In this document: positions 45,487 through 54,711 of the stretch, in pieces
How the letters are laid out: each line of letters starts with the position of its first letter
Position numbering within the stretch: the first letter of the stretch is position 1
Assembly: GCF_001477655.1 (NCBI RefSeq)
Contig: NZ_CP011266.1
Span: 310,001-374,000, forward strand
DNA length: 64,000 nucleotides
Reading direction: 5' to 3'
Source: Methanobrevibacter millerae
Lineage (GTDB): Archaea > Methanobacteriota > Methanobacteria > Methanobacteriales > Methanobacteriaceae
Translations under genes and position numbers: made by a program
The notes under the pieces: generated by a model
Seen by the model: the letters and a program-made list of their open reading frames with translations, nothing else
What the model was told of the DNA's origin: nothing
Database searches by the model: none

Positions 45487-47367
45487 ATGATTGAACAAAA
45501 GGTTATTATTCATTTAAAAGATGAGTTTTCAAATGATATTGGGACTTTAACTGTTAGTTCTATTGATTATAGGAATGATTATGGATCATTCTATCAAATA
45601 TCTGATTCAATGGTCTTGGAAAATATTGATTTGGTTGATGAAGCGGATAATTTAACTCCTATTCAATATTATAATAAAGAATCTTCTCAATTTGCACATT
45701 TGATGCTTTTGGAAGAAACAGAATATCAAGTTTTATTCGAATCCGATGATATTAATGCTACTTATGATGTTTTATATTCCTTGAATAAAATTAATAAAAG
45801 TCATTTTAAAAAGTTTAGATTTGATTTAGGTAATGATAATAAATTTAAACTTGCAGGAACATTAAACTTTAGAAGTTATGTAGGTAAATCATTTTTAGAT
45901 GTTAAAAAAGGTAATCTGAAATCAATTCCAATACCTATTGAGGTCAGGTCTAAAAAAATTGATTATTTTAATCAATATTCGGCAATGATTGCTGATTTAT
46001 CACAACATGCATTAAGTTTAATTTTTGAAGTTAATTCACCATTATATCAAGAATTTGAATTGACTGATAGCGAAAAATTAACTTATTATGAAGATTTCAT
46101 GTTTTTAGAATATTTGTTTAGACAAGATAATTTACCTTCGGTTTTTGAGTATTTATCAAAAAACTTACATTCTCAATTGATAAATCATGATGAAAGTATT
46201 CCTATTTCTTTAGCCAATAATTTAAATTCATCTTCTTTAAACAATATCGTTTCAAGACCAAATAAACTATTTAAAATAGATTCTCCAATCAAAATGGCTG
46301 AAAAGTTAAATGGTTACTTGCCGTATACAATTAATCAGACTAAACATGAAGATTCAATTGACACTCCTGAAAATCAATTTTTAAAATATTTTTTGAAAAT
46401 GCTTCAAAATTTAGTTCAAAAATTATTGTTTAGTTCTAAAAAAGGTTATATTCAGGATAAATTAAAATATTTCAATGAAGAAGTTAGTTATTACTTGTCT
46501 TATAAATTTTTTAATCAAATCTCAACAATGGAATATGTACCGTTTAATTCTCAGGTATTGCAGAAAAAAGAAGGGTATAGAGACATTTTCCAATATTTCT
46601 TAATGCTTGAATTTTCATTTAGATTAAGTTGGGATGAATTGAATAATAAATTTAAAGGATTTGAAAAGAGACTGTCAGAATTATATGAATATTGGTGTTA
46701 TTTTGAAATTTTAAAAGTTTTAAATGATTTAAGTATTACTAAGATTAATTTTGAAGATGTTTTTGAAGTAAATAAAACTAATTGGAAAGTTAATGTTATC
46801 AAAGGTAAACGTTCATCTAAAAAATTCAAATTAAATGTTCGTGGACATGAAGTTAATATAGAATTGTTCTATAATTTAACATTTTCAGATAAATCCGATT
46901 ATAGGTCATATTCTCTTGCTTTTAAACCAGATTATACATTGTTAATTACCACTCCAGTAAAGCAACATTTTATTCATTTTGATGCAAAATATCGCTCTGA
47001 ATTGGAAATCATTGATTTTTATGAAAAAATAGGTGAAAAATCCAATTCTGAAATTGAAAAAGAAATTGATAAAAGAGATGCTCTTGAAGAAAAAGAATAT
47101 GTTTTTAAAGATGCTGACATTTATAAAATGCATACATACAAGGATTCAATATTACTAAGTTCCGGTGCTTATGTATTATATCCTGGAACCAAATCACAAT
47201 ATTTCTTGCAGGAAGATTTGGTAATTCCTTCTGTTGGAGCATTTTCATTAACTCCTGGAAATACTGAAATTGAAGAAGATAACCTAACTAAATTTATTAA
47301 AATAGTTATTGAAACATTATTGTTCCAAGATGGATTAATAATTAAAGAATGGGTAAGTTCTAATTAA
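45487..47367 (+). CDS. DUF2357 / PD-(D/E)XK nuclease, McrC-type partner
   Basis: 626 residues. The middle region (IPIEVRSKKIDYFNQYSAMI, then TPENQFLKYFLKML) is the DUF2357 helical domain found next to McrB-like ATPases. The C-terminal third is a PD-(D/E)XK nuclease: the acidic residue in SLAFKPDYTLLI (~480) and FDAKYR (D-x-K, ~497), with a preceding Glu in EVNIELFYNL. The start is 6 nt after the mcrB stop with no ribosome-binding site, so translation is probably coupled. By analogy with McrBC it would cut modified or otherwise recognised foreign DNA when driven by the AAA motor. Confidence 0.82.
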   Translation: MIEQKVIIHLKDEFSNDIGTLTVSSIDYRNDYGSFYQISDSMVLENIDLVDEADNLTPIQYYNKESSQFAHLMLLEETEYQVLFESDDINATYDVLYSLNKINKSHFKKFRFDLGNDNKFKLAGTLNFRSYVGKSFLDVKKGNLKSIPIPIEVRSKKIDYFNQYSAMIADLSQHALSLIFEVNSPLYQEFELTDSEKLTYYEDFMFLEYLFRQDNLPSVFEYLSKNLHSQLINHDESIPISLANNLNSSSLNNIVSRPNKLFKIDSPIKMAEKLNGYLPYTINQTKHEDSIDTPENQFLKYFLKMLQNLVQKLLFSSKKGYIQDKLKYFNEEVSYYLSYKFFNQISTMEYVPFNSQVLQKKEGYRDIFQYFLMLEFSFRLSWDELNNKFKGFEKRLSELYEYWCYFEILKVLNDLSITKINFEDVFEVNKTNWKVNVIKGKRSSKKFKLNVRGHEVNIELFYNLTFSDKSDYRSYSLAFKPDYTLLITTPVKQHFIHFDAKYRSELEIIDFYEKIGEKSNSEIEKEIDKRDALEEKEYVFKDADIYKMHTYKDSILLSSGAYVLYPGTKSQYFLQEDLVIPSVGAFSLTPGNTEIEEDNLTKFIKIVIETLLFQDGLIIKEWVSSN

Positions 47368-47423
47368 TTATCATCAACTTTATAACGTCAGCTGCATAAT
47401 ATTTAATTAGAGGTTTTAATTAA

Positions 47424-47732
47424 ATGTTGTGCAATATATCCATTTCAACCATAAATAACAATCTATCCACTTTTTATAAAACTAATTATAATGTTAACTT
47501 ATTTTATCCCTTTTTAGATAGATTGATGGAGTTTGACTTGGATAAAGATTTTTTGCATGATGAATTCAACATTCTTTTAACAAAAGATGATTTGGATTCA
47601 ATTGACAGAAACAATATAAAAAATGAAGATATTAATTTTATTAACGAACTGGATAATTTATTCAAAACCAGTAAACAGATAGAAATCGAAGGCAGATTTC
47701 GCCGATTCATTAAAATAGAGGAATTAAATTGA
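47424..47732 (+). CDS. 102-aa protein of unknown function in the defence operon
   Basis: It starts with an ATG after AGAGG and overlaps the next gene by 4 nt (ATTGA), so it is a genuine operon member. The sequence is Asn/Asp/Leu-rich and probably helical (NLFYPFLDRLMEFDLDKDF, then an acidic KDDLDSIDRNNIKNED), ending in a basic patch GRFRRFIKIEEL. No motif recognised. Its position between the nuclease and the NUDIX gene makes it a candidate adaptor, inhibitor or sensor for either. Confidence 0.65.
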   Translation: MLCNISISTINNNLSTFYKTNYNVNLFYPFLDRLMEFDLDKDFLHDEFNILLTKDDLDSIDRNNIKNEDINFINELDNLFKTSKQIEIEGRFRRFIKIEELN

Positions 47733-48298
47733 AAACTTTAAATGTTGTTGCAGCTATTATTCACAAAGACGATAAAATCCTGGCCACCAAAAGGGGCTAT
47801 GGTGAGTTCATCAACCAGTGGGAGTTTCCCGGAGGCAAAATCGAAGATGGAGAAAGCAAAGAGGAAGCTCTTAAAAGGGAAATCAAAGAGGAGCTGAACA
47901 TTGAAATTGATATCAAAAACTTCGCTTTGGACATTGAGTATCAATACCCTACTTTTTATCTGAAAATGAGCTGTTTTGACTGTACAATCAAAAGCGGAAC
48001 TCCAGAGCTTATTGAACATAATGATGCCAAATGGCTAACCAAACATGATTTGGACTCTGTTAACTGGATTCCTGCAGACTTGGATGCTGTGAGCTATTTA
48101 AAGGAGACCATGTTTGAAAGCGAAATCATGGAAAAGATGAAAAGAATTGATGAAGAGATGCAGAAGTGTAACTATGATTTGGATAAGCTAAAGGAGCTTT
48201 ATGACAAGACTGAAGACAAGTTTGAAAGGCAAATGATTTATGCAGAAATCAGAAGCATTGAAATCTCAAACATGATTATTGTTGATAAAAATGATTAA
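47729..48298 (+). CDS. NUDIX hydrolase (MutT-like) with C-terminal helical extension
   Basis: 189 residues. A TTG start with GAGG upstream overlaps the preceding stop. It carries a complete NUDIX box, GGKIEDGESKEEALKREI followed by KEELNIEI (Gx5Ex7REUxEExGU), after the typical VVAAIIHKDDKILATKRG strand. The core (~128 residues) resembles 8-oxo-dGTP/(d)CTP pyrophosphohydrolases. The last ~60 residues form a charged coiled-coil-like tail (EKMKRIDEEMQKCNYDLDKL). The tail may tether the enzyme to the helicase encoded next, whose start overlaps this stop by 8 nt. A NUDIX gene upstream of a PLD-helicase-DUF3427 gene is a recurrent pair in bacteria. Confidence 0.88.
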   Translation: MKTLNVVAAIIHKDDKILATKRGYGEFINQWEFPGGKIEDGESKEEALKREIKEELNIEIDIKNFALDIEYQYPTFYLKMSCFDCTIKSGTPELIEHNDAKWLTKHDLDSVNWIPADLDAVSYLKETMFESEIMEKMKRIDEEMQKCNYDLDKLKELYDKTEDKFERQMIYAEIRSIEISNMIIVDKND

Positions 48299-51176
48299 TG
48301 AGGATATTTTAAACGGGGCTAGAACTGCGTTCATTGATGAGCATATTTCATCCAGTCCTGATTTTAAGCCTAAACTGCTTTTCAATTCCCCAAACACTAA
48401 GGTAAGAAATGAACTGATAGATAACCTTAGAAATTGTGATGAATTTATTATTTCAACTGCTTTTATTACTTTAGGGGGAATTGTACCTCTTTTGGAGGAA
48501 TTTAAAAACCTTGAATCTAGAAACATTAAAGGAAAAATCTTAACAACTGATTATCTTAATTTCACAGAACCTAAGGCTTTAGAAAAACTTCAAAGCTTTA
48601 AAAACATTGAAGTGAAGATGTTTACTACTGAAAGTGAGGGTTTTCACACTAAGGGATATATCTTTAAAAAGGGAGATAACTATTCAGCTATTGTGGGAAG
48701 TTCCAACTTAACCGAAGCCGCTTTAGTTAAAAACAAGGAATGGAATGTCGGTTTTACTACAACCAAAGATGGAGAAATCATCAACAATTTATTAAATGAA
48801 TTCAACCAGTTGTGGGACAAATCAAAAGAGCTTTCAGATATCCTTCCTGCTTATGAAAAATTATACAATGACAATCTGAACTTTAAGCAGCTTAGAAAAA
48901 CCACCGAAGAATTAAAGAAAAAGAACATCACTGATCTGGTTCCAAACTCCATGCAGGAGCAGTTTTTAACAAACATCAGAAATCTTATCAAATCAGATGA
49001 AAAAAGAGCCATTCTTGTTTCAGCAACAGGTACAGGTAAGACCTATGCTTCTGCTTTTGCAGTTAAGGATTTCAATCCTAAACGATTTTTATTCATTGTT
49101 CATCGTGAACAAATCGCAAAGCAGTCAATTAATGCCTATAAAAACGTTATCAAAGATAAAACCTTTGGGCTTTTGACAGGTAATAAAAAAGACTTCAATG
49201 CAGACTATATTTTTGCAACGATTCAGACTTTATCGAAAGATGACATTTACACCAAATTTGAAAAAGATGAATTTGACTATATTATTATTGATGAGGTTCA
49301 CAAAGCCGGTGCTTTAAGCTATCAAAAGATTTTTGAGTATTTCAAGCCTAAATTCTATTTGGGTATGACTGCTTCACCGGAGCGTACTGACGGTTTTGAT
49401 ATTTATGAACTCTTTGATCACAATATTGCTCATGAAATCAGACTTCAGGAAGCATTGGAAGAGGATTTGTTATGTCCATTCCATTATTTCGGTATTCATG
49501 ACGTAAAATTTGATGATGAGGAAATAAACGATGATTTTAGGGATTTCAATTATCTTGCATCAAATAAAAGAGTTGATTATCTTTTAGAAAAGTCAGAGTT
49601 TTACGGATATTCTGGTGATAGAATAAAGGCTCTGGTATTCTGTTCTAGAAAAGATGAAGCCAAACTTCTTTCCCAAGAATTCAATAAGCGTGGACATCCT
49701 TCAGTTGTGTTAACTGGAGATGATTCACAGGCCAAAAGGCTTGATGCAATTGACAGATTAACTAATGACGATAATCCAAACAAGTTAGAATATATTTTTA
49801 CTGTTGACATTTTCAATGAGGGTGTTGACATTCCTGAAATCAATCAGGTTCTGCTTGTAAGGCCGACTGAATCTCCAATTATTTTCATCCAGCAGCTTGG
49901 AAGAGGTTTAAGAAAGTTTAAAAACAAGGATTTTGTTGTAATTCTGGATTTCATCGGAAACTATAAAAACAATTATATGATTCCGTTGGCATTGTCCGGT
50001 GACAGATCTTATGATAAGGATAAGTTAAGACGTTATTTAATGGAAGGAAATAAAATTATTCCTGGTGTTTCTTCAATTAACTTTGATGAGGTATCCAAGC
50101 AAAAAATCTATGAATCAATTAACAACACTTCCTTTTCGAGAGTTGCACTTTTTAAGGAAAAATACAATAATTTGAAGTTCAAATTAGGAAAGATTCCTCT
50201 ATTGTGTGATTTTTACAATAATGCTGATTTCAATCCTGAACTTATATTGGCCCATAATCAGTTTCCTTGTTATCATTTATTTTTAAATAAGGTTGAGGAT
50301 GACTATTTGGACACTTTAAGTGATGATGAGATCAATTCACTTGTTTTCATTTCACAGAATCTGGCCAATGGAAAAAGGCCTCATGAAATATTGATTCTTA
50401 AATGCCTGATGGCCAACAATTGCTTTGATGTGGATAAAATCAGTAATCTGCTCTTTAAAATGTATGGTATTGAAGATGATTTAAAATCAATCGAGTCAGC
50501 TATTAACATTTTAAAGTTGGACTTCTTTGTAGATAAGGAAAAGGCAAAATATGGCATTACAACATTTTTTGATGAGAATAATAGAATTTCTAACCAATTT
50601 AAAAATTTTATCAGCCATGATTCATATAGAAAGCATTTGGATGATGTTTTGGATTATGCTCTTTTAAAATATGAAAATGTTTATTTGGGCCAGAATGAAG
50701 GAGTCAACCTTAAGCTCTTTGAGAAATACTCCAGAAAAGATGCATGCAGGCTATTAAACTGGCCTCATGACGATTCATCAACAATGTATGGATATAGAAT
50801 AAAGCATGGAACATGCCCTATTTTTGTAACCTATGATAAAAACGAAGACATTTCAGAAAGTACCAAATACAAGGATGAGTTCATATCAAAAGAAGCTTTT
50901 TCATGGATGACAAGATCAAAGGTCAAACTGGAAAGCAAGGAGGCTCAGGCAATTATAAAAGATAAGGATTTAAAAATTCATATGTTTGTTAAAAAGTCAG
51001 ATGATGAGGGTCGTGACTTTTACTATATTGGGCAGGCAACTCCTGTGGAATGGCATCAGACAACAATTAAAAACGATAAGGGCCAAATTCTACCTATTGT
51101 TAATTTTAAGTATTCTCTTCACAATATTGTTGGTGATGAGCTGTATGATTATTTTACAAAGGATTTTGAAGACTAA
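48291..51176 (+). CDS. PLD nuclease-SF2 helicase-DUF3427 protein
   Basis: 961 residues. The N-terminal phospholipase-D-type nuclease domain carries HTKGYIFKKGD and GSSNLTEAAL (HxKx(n)D-GSxN) near residue 117. An SF2 helicase core follows: SATGTGKT (~243), IIIDEVHKAG (DEVH, ~333), GMTASPERTDG and the motif VI region IQQLGRGLRK (~530). The C-terminal ~250 residues match DUF3427 (ACRLLNWPHDDSSTMYGYRI, GRDFYYIGQATP). This COG3886/COG1061 fusion is a predicted defence component in bacteria. The ATG overlaps the NUDIX stop (ATGATTAA), so the two proteins are made together. A single-chain nuclease-helicase acting on foreign or damaged DNA is the likely role. Confidence 0.9.
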   Translation: MINEDILNGARTAFIDEHISSSPDFKPKLLFNSPNTKVRNELIDNLRNCDEFIISTAFITLGGIVPLLEEFKNLESRNIKGKILTTDYLNFTEPKALEKLQSFKNIEVKMFTTESEGFHTKGYIFKKGDNYSAIVGSSNLTEAALVKNKEWNVGFTTTKDGEIINNLLNEFNQLWDKSKELSDILPAYEKLYNDNLNFKQLRKTTEELKKKNITDLVPNSMQEQFLTNIRNLIKSDEKRAILVSATGTGKTYASAFAVKDFNPKRFLFIVHREQIAKQSINAYKNVIKDKTFGLLTGNKKDFNADYIFATIQTLSKDDIYTKFEKDEFDYIIIDEVHKAGALSYQKIFEYFKPKFYLGMTASPERTDGFDIYELFDHNIAHEIRLQEALEEDLLCPFHYFGIHDVKFDDEEINDDFRDFNYLASNKRVDYLLEKSEFYGYSGDRIKALVFCSRKDEAKLLSQEFNKRGHPSVVLTGDDSQAKRLDAIDRLTNDDNPNKLEYIFTVDIFNEGVDIPEINQVLLVRPTESPIIFIQQLGRGLRKFKNKDFVVILDFIGNYKNNYMIPLALSGDRSYDKDKLRRYLMEGNKIIPGVSSINFDEVSKQKIYESINNTSFSRVALFKEKYNNLKFKLGKIPLLCDFYNNADFNPELILAHNQFPCYHLFLNKVEDDYLDTLSDDEINSLVFISQNLANGKRPHEILILKCLMANNCFDVDKISNLLFKMYGIEDDLKSIESAINILKLDFFVDKEKAKYGITTFFDENNRISNQFKNFISHDSYRKHLDDVLDYALLKYENVYLGQNEGVNLKLFEKYSRKDACRLLNWPHDDSSTMYGYRIKHGTCPIFVTYDKNEDISESTKYKDEFISKEAFSWMTRSKVKLESKEAQAIIKDKDLKIHMFVKKSDDEGRDFYYIGQATPVEWHQTTIKNDKGQILPIVNFKYSLHNIVGDELYDYFTKDFED

Positions 51177-51871
51177 TTATTCCTTTCTTCAAGAATTTCT
51201 CTTTGAACATTTTCATCTTTCAACTTTCCAAAAGCGCTTTCATAGACTATTGCTTCACTTTCATTAATGGCAATTTCTTTTAAATGATTTTCATCATTAA
51301 TCTTTTCAACTATATCCCATCGGTTGAATACGTTATCTTCTACTTTATATAAATCAAACAATGTTTCTTCATCGTCAATCTGGTTAATTGCAGTTCTTCT
51401 AATGTCCGGATTGAGGTCGTTTTTGGCGATGTCTGCTAAAAGAGTTTTATCTGTAATGTATGTGACCTTTTTTTGCCTGCGGGTGGTAATTATCTTTTCA
51501 ACTTTCTCATCGTTGTCCATACTGTCCATCATTTTCAGGATATCGGCATCATAAATCTTTTCAGCTATTGTTTCTTTAAGGGATGTGTCCTTTTCGTTTA
51601 AAAATAGTTTGTATAAAACATCTTCATCGTCAATCTGGCTTATGCAGTATTCGCGAATGGGAGTGAATGAGTCGTTTATTGCAATGTTGGCTAAAATGTC
51701 CTTGTTGTGTATAAGTCTTGCAGCATTCAGTCTGACCTGCCAGTGCGGGTCTTCAAATGCGATTTTACTTAGAAGTTCCAAATCACTGTCTATTTCTTTC
51801 AGGCCTTCGATTCGAATTTCATAATCTTCATGCTGCCATTTCTGTTTTTTCAATCTGTCAAAGACTCCCAT
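51173..51871 (-). CDS. HEAT-like repeat protein
   Basis: 232 residues, all helical, made of ~22-30-residue repeats such as DPHWQVRLNAARLIHNKDIL, IREYCISQIDDEDVLYKLF and IRRTAINQIDDEETLFDLYK, the irregular HEAT/PBS-lyase-like solenoid style. The N-terminus MGVFDRLKKQKW is soluble. The stop overlaps the helicase stop by 4 nt in convergent orientation, so this is not part of the defence operon, although the two mRNAs would be complementary at their ends. A scaffold role is inferred. Confidence 0.75.
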   Translation of the reverse strand: MGVFDRLKKQKWQHEDYEIRIEGLKEIDSDLELLSKIAFEDPHWQVRLNAARLIHNKDILANIAINDSFTPIREYCISQIDDEDVLYKLFLNEKDTSLKETIAEKIYDADILKMMDSMDNDEKVEKIITTRRQKKVTYITDKTLLADIAKNDLNPDIRRTAINQIDDEETLFDLYKVEDNVFNRWDIVEKINDENHLKEIAINESEAIVYESAFGKLKDENVQREILEERNN

Positions 51872-52076
51872 CCTATCACATTAATTATTATGTAGTTCTG
51901 ACATATTATTTCTTTGCATTTTAATTAATTGCTCAGATAATCTTTTGACTACTTTTATAATTTCATCATCAAATTATCATAACATTAATTAATATAATCA
52001 ATCTCTGGTGTAAATTTATTTTATTTTTGATTCGATAGCTACCATCAATAACTAAAAAATTTACTTTTATACACAA

Positions 52077-52088
52077 CTTTTATATACT
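52077..52088 (+). promoter_or_regulatory. TATA box of a leaderless gene
   Basis: CTTTTATATACT is centred ~27 nt before the ATG at 52110, and no ribosome-binding site precedes the start: the classic arrangement for a leaderless archaeal mRNA. Confidence 0.6.
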
Positions 52089-52109
52089 TCTTAAACACAA
52101 TATATTATC

Positions 52110-52685
52110 ATGGAATTTGAAGCTTTCAGATTAAGGGAATGTATTTCAAAAGACAAATCAAGAATTGACAAATTTCGTTTTGATGATTTTGTAGTTAATT
52201 TAATCGGGGAAAATGCACTGGTCATTGTCAGATACTACAAATATGAAGCCATCGTTAAGGACTCTGATATAAGTCAAAGACAATTGCATGAGATGATTTC
52301 TGCCGATTCTATTTTTGGACGCCAGTTAAAGGATGAAGCATTCTATAATAGGTATAATCTTTACGACCAAAAGATTGATCTTGAATATGCAGGAGATTCA
52401 TATTCTTTTGAAATCAAGGGCGTTGGTCCGCAGGCAATTCAGCTTTCCAGAAATTTCACTTACGAAGATATTGTAAATGCTGATGATTCACTATCTCTAA
52501 GGTTAAATAGTATTATTCAGGAAAAATATTTGGGTTTTCTCAAGGATAAACGTTTATCAAATTCTTTATATGAAACCTGGCAAAAAGAGGAATTGGAACG
52601 AGAAAAACGCATGAAACAAATTCTGGAAGAAGAAAGAATTAGGATTAAAAAACAGCAGGAACTTGAAGAATTCCTAAATTCATAA
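52110..52685 (+). CDS. 191-aa protein of unknown function with C-terminal coiled coil
   Basis: The first ~150 residues are a mixed alpha/beta domain (VVNLIGENALVIVRYYKYEAI, YSFEIKGVGPQAIQLSRNFT) with no motif that I recognise. The last ~40 are a Glu/Lys/Arg-rich helix (ELEREKRMKQILEEERIRIK) predicted as a coiled coil, suggesting self-association or a partner. It is transcribed from a leaderless promoter as a single gene and faces the CPBP protease genes. Confidence 0.65.
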   Translation: MEFEAFRLRECISKDKSRIDKFRFDDFVVNLIGENALVIVRYYKYEAIVKDSDISQRQLHEMISADSIFGRQLKDEAFYNRYNLYDQKIDLEYAGDSYSFEIKGVGPQAIQLSRNFTYEDIVNADDSLSLRLNSIIQEKYLGFLKDKRLSNSLYETWQKEELEREKRMKQILEEERIRIKKQQELEEFLNS

Positions 52686-52719
52686 AATAAAAAAGTTGAT
52701 TATTCCAAAGGGAATAATC
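52685..52719 (-). terminator. Terminator of the first CPBP protease gene
   Basis: A 9-bp perfect stem GATTATTCC / GGAATAATC with an AAAG loop is followed on the minus strand by a T-rich run. It lies between convergent genes and may serve both. Confidence 0.75.
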
Positions 52720-53587
52720 ATACAGGTTCATTGATTTCACTGAACCAGTCTGTTTTTGTAATTGCAAGATACATTATAACAAATATCACTACTTCCATAA
52801 TGATTCCGAGTATTGTGTCGGTAGTGGATATTGTTGATGTGGTCATTTCAAGTCCAAACATAACTGCGAGGGCTGAACTTAAGTTGTTGATGGTATGCAC
52901 TGCGGAGCTTATTTCTATACCGTTGGTTTTCCAAGCGAAAAATCCCATAACTAGTCCTGAGATAAAAATAATGAGGACTCCTAGGTTATTGTAACCATGT
53001 AATGCTGCAAAGATTATTGCCTGAATAACAATTGTCAGAACAGGTATTTTAACCCATGATCCTATGCTTTGCATAATCAAACCACGGAAAGCAAATTCTT
53101 CAGAGATGCACTGCAGAGGCACTAAAATAAGGCATACAATAAAGAACGGTATTGAAAAATGATTTGTTCCTTTTATTCCAACAGTAAAAATGTTTATTAT
53201 TTCAAAGATTACGTATATGATAATTGGAATTAATAATGCCTTGAAGTAAAGTCTGTAATTAAATCCTCCGCGTGAGGATGCATATGATGAAAGAGGTCTG
53301 TCTTTTATGACTTTTGTTGCAACATAGAGTGCCGGGAGTATAATGATAATTCCCAAATCACTATAAATTTGTCCTGCTTCTGTATTCATTACTTCATATC
53401 CGCCAAACACAATGGAACTTATCATATTTTGTCCAAATATTGCATAAAAGATTAATGTAATAATACCATTTAATATAAGATACATTATTGCTGTAACAAT
53501 GAAAACTAGTATTGGCTTATACCATTTGTAGTTTTCAAATGTTGTCGGAAATGTAATAAATTCAGATATTTTATTTTTTTCTGTCAT
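52718..53587 (-). CDS. CPBP-family intramembrane protease (Abi/CAAX-like), copy 1
   Basis: 289 residues with seven or eight hydrophobic spans. Motif 1 is CISEEFAFRG (EExxxR), and motif 2 lies in AIIFAALHGYNNLG (conserved His), with a further VHTIN His/Asn region: the active-site layout of CPBP glutamic intramembrane proteases related to Rce1. I start at the ATG that aligns with the neighbouring paralogue (MTEK); the TTG eight codons upstream is unlikely. In bacteria such proteins process peptides or give bacteriocin self-immunity; the substrate here is unknown. It is a tandem duplicate of the next gene. Confidence 0.87.
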   Translation of the reverse strand: MTEKNKISEFITFPTTFENYKWYKPILVFIVTAIMYLILNGIITLIFYAIFGQNMISSIVFGGYEVMNTEAGQIYSDLGIIIILPALYVATKVIKDRPLSSYASSRGGFNYRLYFKALLIPIIIYVIFEIINIFTVGIKGTNHFSIPFFIVCLILVPLQCISEEFAFRGLIMQSIGSWVKIPVLTIVIQAIIFAALHGYNNLGVLIIFISGLVMGFFAWKTNGIEISSAVHTINNLSSALAVMFGLEMTTSTISTTDTILGIIMEVVIFVIMYLAITKTDWFSEINEPV

Positions 53588-53708
53588 GTTATTATGTTTT
53601 TGATTAGTCAATATATGTATTTTACCATATTTTTAAAAATAGTGCTGTGATGGTCTTTAAATAATAGTTTAAGAAAAAAAGTTGATTACTCCGAAGAATA
53701 ATCATAAT

Positions 53709-54560
53709 TTAATTTTCAATTTCGCCGAACCAGTTGGTTTTCTGGCCCACATAATACATTACAGCGAAAAGTATTATTTCCAAAACTATTGCTAATATGA
53801 CGTCATTTAATTTTGCTGTTGATGAGGTCATTTCAAGTCCAAACATCACTGTCAATGCAACAATCATGTTGTTTACAGTATGCAGTGCTGCACCTACTTC
53901 TAGACCGTTGGTTTTCCATGCAAAGAATCCCATAACAAGACCTGAAACAAATACTTCAAAGATTCCTAAGCTGTTGTATCCGTGTGCTGCTGCAAAGATT
54001 ATGGCTTGGATGACTAGTACTAAAATAGGATTTTTAAACCATGATCCGAATGACTGCATTATTAAACCACGGAATATGTATTCTTCAGCAATACACTGCA
54101 AAGGCACCAGTACAATGCATATGAAAAGAAACAGCAATGAAAAATGATTTGTTCCTTTTGCACCATTAATGGCGAGGCTTATCGCTTCAAAGATTATGTA
54201 TATGATAAATGGAATTATCATAGCTTTGAAATAGAGCTTGTAGTTCCATCCTCCACGTGAAGAGGAGTATGATGAAAACGGTCTGTCTTTCACGATTTTT
54301 GTGGCGACAAATAGTGATGGAATCAGGATGATTACGGCTAAATCAGTGAATATCTGTCCCATTTCGGTATTCATAACCTCATAGCCATGAGTCATGGACA
54401 ATATGAAGTTCCATCCATAGATTGAACTGAATACAGCTATTAGTATTCCACTAAATATTGCAAACATTACTATGGTTGCAATTATAACAAGAATCGGCTT
54501 ATACCATTTGTAGTTTTCAAATGATGCCGGTAATGTAATAAAATCTGATTTTTCTGTCAT
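53709..54560 (-). CDS. CPBP-family intramembrane protease, copy 2
   Basis: 283 residues, closely related throughout to copy 1 (shared N-terminus with the ENYKWYKPILV element and the KDRPxSSYxSSRGG loop). Motif 1 is CIAEEYIFRG, and motif 2 is AIIFAAAHGYNSLG. Both catalytic motifs are intact. The pair arose by tandem duplication with ~120 bp between them, and both end near a GATTA...TAATC inverted repeat. Confidence 0.87.
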   Translation of the reverse strand: MTEKSDFITLPASFENYKWYKPILVIIATIVMFAIFSGILIAVFSSIYGWNFILSMTHGYEVMNTEMGQIFTDLAVIILIPSLFVATKIVKDRPFSSYSSSRGGWNYKLYFKAMIIPFIIYIIFEAISLAINGAKGTNHFSLLFLFICIVLVPLQCIAEEYIFRGLIMQSFGSWFKNPILVLVIQAIIFAAAHGYNSLGIFEVFVSGLVMGFFAWKTNGLEVGAALHTVNNMIVALTVMFGLEMTSSTAKLNDVILAIVLEIILFAVMYYVGQKTNWFGEIEN

Positions 54561-54619
54561 AATGATATGTATTTATTTAAGTTATATATTATTTTTTTTA
54601 TCTAAATGATGCAAGAATA

Positions 54620-54642
54620 CCACAACTTCTGTAAAGTTGTGG
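54620..54642 (+). other. Left-end subterminal hairpin of the IS605 element
   Basis: A 9-bp perfect stem CCACAACTT / AAGTTGTGG with a CTGTA loop. In this family TnpA recognises such imperfect palindromes as single strands. Confidence 0.8.
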
Positions 54643-54711
54643 ATGAATTGCAAGTTGGGTATACTATTATTTTTTTAATTTTTAAATAGTTATTTTCTTA
54701 TAATAATTATT

